Source: Chloroflexota bacterium
GTDB taxonomy: Bacteria; Chloroflexota; Anaerolineae; B4-G1
Assembly (NCBI GenBank): GCA_024232355.1
Contig: JAAEPW010000261.1
Location: 33,919-97,918, forward strand
Direction of reading: 5' to 3'
Length of the DNA stretch: 64,000 nucleotides
Shown: positions 62,540 through 64,000 of the stretch, piece after piece
How the letters are laid out: each line of letters opens with the position of its first letter
Position numbering within the stretch: the stretch's first letter is position 1
Program-made: the position numbers and the translations under genes
Notes under the pieces: generated by a model
The model's database searches: none
What the model was told of the DNA's origin: nothing
The model's input: only the letters and a program-made list of their open reading frames with translations

Positions 62540-62962
62540 ATGTCTGAAGGAAAGGTCATTAATCGCACCGTCGTCACCATCCTTATGATTCCCGCCGTAA
62601 TCTTTGCCTGTATCCTGATCTTTTTCGGGGTACTCTTTATTTGGGGGGCTTTTAGCCCAGAGGGCGATTCGGGCTGGATCACTATTGGTGTAATCACCGT
62701 GGCAGTTGGGATTGGCATCATCACCCTTGCCGTTGGCTTTTTCATCTTTATGAGAATACGCCGGTTACGGGAGAGTCAACAACCTCAAGAGATCGTGCAA
62801 AAGATCGATCTCAGCGGCGATATCGAACTGGAGACGCTCAAGTGCCAAAAGTGCGGCGGCGAGTTGCAAAAGGACAGTGTCAGTGTCAGAGAGGGGGCGG
62901 TTTTCATCGACTGCCCTTACTGCGGCTCTGCGTATCAGATGGTCGAAGAGCCCAAGTGGTGA
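62540..62962 (+). CDS. Membrane protein with C-terminal zinc ribbon
   Basis: 140 aa. Two TM helices (about 10-36 and 46-71), then a basic stretch RIRRLRES, and a zinc ribbon CQKCGGEL...CPYCGSAYQMVEE at the end. AAGGAG precedes the ATG. It is related to the next gene, which has the same type of ribbon (CQECGAEL, CSYCGSTYQFVEE). The function is unknown; the ribbon should face the cytoplasm. Confidence 0.8.
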   Translation: MSEGKVINRTVVTILMIPAVIFACILIFFGVLFIWGAFSPEGDSGWITIGVITVAVGIGIITLAVGFFIFMRIRRLRESQQPQEIVQKIDLSGDIELETLKCQKCGGELQKDSVSVREGAVFIDCPYCGSAYQMVEEPKW

Positions 62963-62994
62963 AATAGCGCCCGGAGTGGGTGTCAGGAGGAGCT

Positions 62995-63279
62995 ATGTTG
63001 ATGTGGATTCTTATCGCGGTGGGGGCCATCATAGTCTTGGTTGTGCTGGGGGTCATCGTTTCCACCGAGTCTCGTCGCGCCCAGTTGGATCGGTCACCTT
63101 CGCCGCCCAGCGAGACTCAAGGGATGGCTCGCGGCGGTGCGGTTGGATTGGAAAAACTCGAGTGCCAGGAATGTGGCGCTGAATTGGGAGCGGATGACGT
63201 TACTGCCAAGCAGGGGCTGACTTTTGTCTCTTGTTCCTACTGTGGTTCTACGTATCAGTTTGTTGAGGAATCCCGGTGA
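62995..63279 (+). CDS. Small single-TM protein with C-terminal zinc ribbon
   Basis: 94 aa from ATG 62995 (AGGAGG 4 bases upstream); ATG 63001, spaced 10 bases, is an equally good start. One TM helix (about 3-24), a polar linker, then CQECGAEL and CSYCGSTYQFVEE. It looks like a shortened copy of the preceding gene's product. It is probably co-transcribed with it and the secreted protein that follows. Confidence 0.75.
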   Translation: MLMWILIAVGAIIVLVVLGVIVSTESRRAQLDRSPSPPSETQGMARGGAVGLEKLECQECGAELGADDVTAKQGLTFVSCSYCGSTYQFVEESR

Positions 63280-63314
63280 CAAAACTGGATGTACGGTTCA
63301 AAAGGAGGAAACCA

Positions 63315-64000
63315 ATGCGTTGGAAAAAGAGTCTGATTTTGTTTACCCTCTTTGCTACGCTCGCCGTTTTTCTGTATCTGTCTTTTCCCTCGTATGCCCA
63401 GGACTATTCTTTTTCTCTGGATCAAGAGTACGTCGAGGTGTGGTTCAACTGGGATGGGTCTGTCAAGCTGGAATACTGGTTCACCTTTACGTGCGATCCG
63501 GGTGCCCATTCGGTTGACGTGGTAGACGTCGGCTTGCCAACCCGTGATTACAGGACCTCGGACGTCCGCGGCGACGTGGGCGGGATACCGATTTCCTACG
63601 CTGAGGAATCTGACTATGTAGACGGAGTAGCGGTGTGGCTGGGAGATGGGGCGATCCAACCAGGGAGAACGGGCACCGTACACGTGGTTGTGGATCGGGT
63701 GGGCGGGATGCTCTACGAGGAAGATACCGATGCTGGGTATGCCAGCACCAACTTTTCCCCTACCTGGTTCGATAGCAATCTCACCCACGGTAACACGGAT
63801 CTGACAGTTCGTTTTCACCTGCCCAAGGGCGTGCAGCCAGAGGAGCCGCGCTGGCATCACAGCCCATCGGGCTGGCCCTATGATGAGCCGGACACTGCCC
63901 TGGATGACGAGGGGCGAGTGCTCTACACGTGGCATAATGCTGAGGCCAAACCGGATCGGCAGTATATTTTTGGGGCTTCGTTTCCCCGCCAGTACGTGGA
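63315..64000 (+). CDS. Secreted or membrane-anchored protein, 5' part, unknown
   Basis: At least 228 codons, open at the window edge. AAAGGAGG precedes the ATG. A signal peptide is clear (KKSLILFTLFATLAVFLYL, with SYAQ as a likely cleavage site). The extracytoplasmic part is beta-rich: YVEVWFNWDGSVKLEYWFTFT and VHVVVDRVGGMLYEED. The pattern recalls large membrane proteins whose N-terminal domain is outside, such as DUF2207-type, but this is a weak impression. It follows two zinc-ribbon membrane genes. Confidence 0.75.
   Translation, partial: MRWKKSLILFTLFATLAVFLYLSFPSYAQDYSFSLDQEYVEVWFNWDGSVKLEYWFTFTCDPGAHSVDVVDVGLPTRDYRTSDVRGDVGGIPISYAEESDYVDGVAVWLGDGAIQPGRTGTVHVVVDRVGGMLYEEDTDAGYASTNFSPTWFDSNLTHGNTDLTVRFHLPKGVQPEEPRWHHSPSGWPYDEPDTALDDEGRVLYTWHNAEAKPDRQYIFGASFPRQYV

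Overview
The window reads as a chromosomal segment of a heterotrophic bacterium of moderately high GC, most likely a member of Chloroflexota (Anaerolineae or a relative). This is an inference from gene style, with no marker gene to prove it: long Pro/Thr/Glu-rich linkers behind lipoprotein signal peptides, several carbohydrate ABC importers, many GH13/GH65/GH130 enzymes, zinc-ribbon plus cyclase plus AAA plus TPR signalling proteins, and many foldback repeats between genes. No rRNA, tRNA, CRISPR array, phage module or intact insertion sequence was seen.

Layout. 1-9 kb: the 3' end of a GH65 disaccharide phosphorylase converges on an agl-type alpha-glucoside importer (lacI-aglE-aglF-aglG-aglK, minus strand). 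Its binding protein is a tandem duplication, and its second permease carries a cytochrome c-like insert. 9-17.5 kb: a GntR/solute-binding-protein fusion regulator diverges from lacI across two consensus promoters and two palindromic operators. It is followed by a complete Opp/Dpp-type (family 5) importer. 17.5-28 kb: two paralogous GT-C-like membrane proteins with degenerate M23 (LytM) tails flank a small membrane protein, an MFS transporter, a stand-alone cNMP-binding protein and a zinc-ribbon/cyclase/ATPase/TPR protein. 28-38 kb: an aldo/keto reductase, an Mrr-type nuclease, zinc-ribbon remnants including a pseudogene with two amber codons, then a glucan/trehalose/mannoside block (GH13 glucosidase, GH130, trehalose synthase, GH13_20) and an ornithine cyclodeaminase-family enzyme. 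38-44 kb: a P-loop kinase, two MFS transporters and a glycoside hydrolase/O-antigen ligase fusion. 44-49.4 kb (minus): PPi-type phosphofructokinase, aldo/keto reductase, free Met-sulfoxide reductase, a frameshifted epimerase and a MATE transporter. 49.6-58.1 kb: a histidine operon hisG-D-(methyltransferase)-C-B-H-F-A-S, preceded by a His-rich leader peptide and a complete transcription attenuator. 58-64 kb: threonine dehydratase-like, SDR, a MITE-like element, a PqqD/radical-SAM-like protein without cluster cysteines, a methyltransferase, two membrane zinc-ribbon proteins and the start of a secreted protein.

Functionally, the first 38 kb serves capture and breakdown of alpha-glucosides and other oligosaccharides. 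Binding lipoproteins feed ABC importers, and GH65, GH13 and GH130 enzymes process the sugars inside the cell. LacI and the GntR fusion probably sense them. The his operon appears to be controlled by ribosome stalling at four consecutive His codons, and it includes histidyl-tRNA synthetase. The most unusual items are the heme-binding insert in a sugar permease, the tandem binding lipoprotein, the GntR/binding-protein fusion, the GT-C/M23 paralogues, the hydrolase/ligase fusion, the his attenuator and the cluster-less radical-SAM-like protein.
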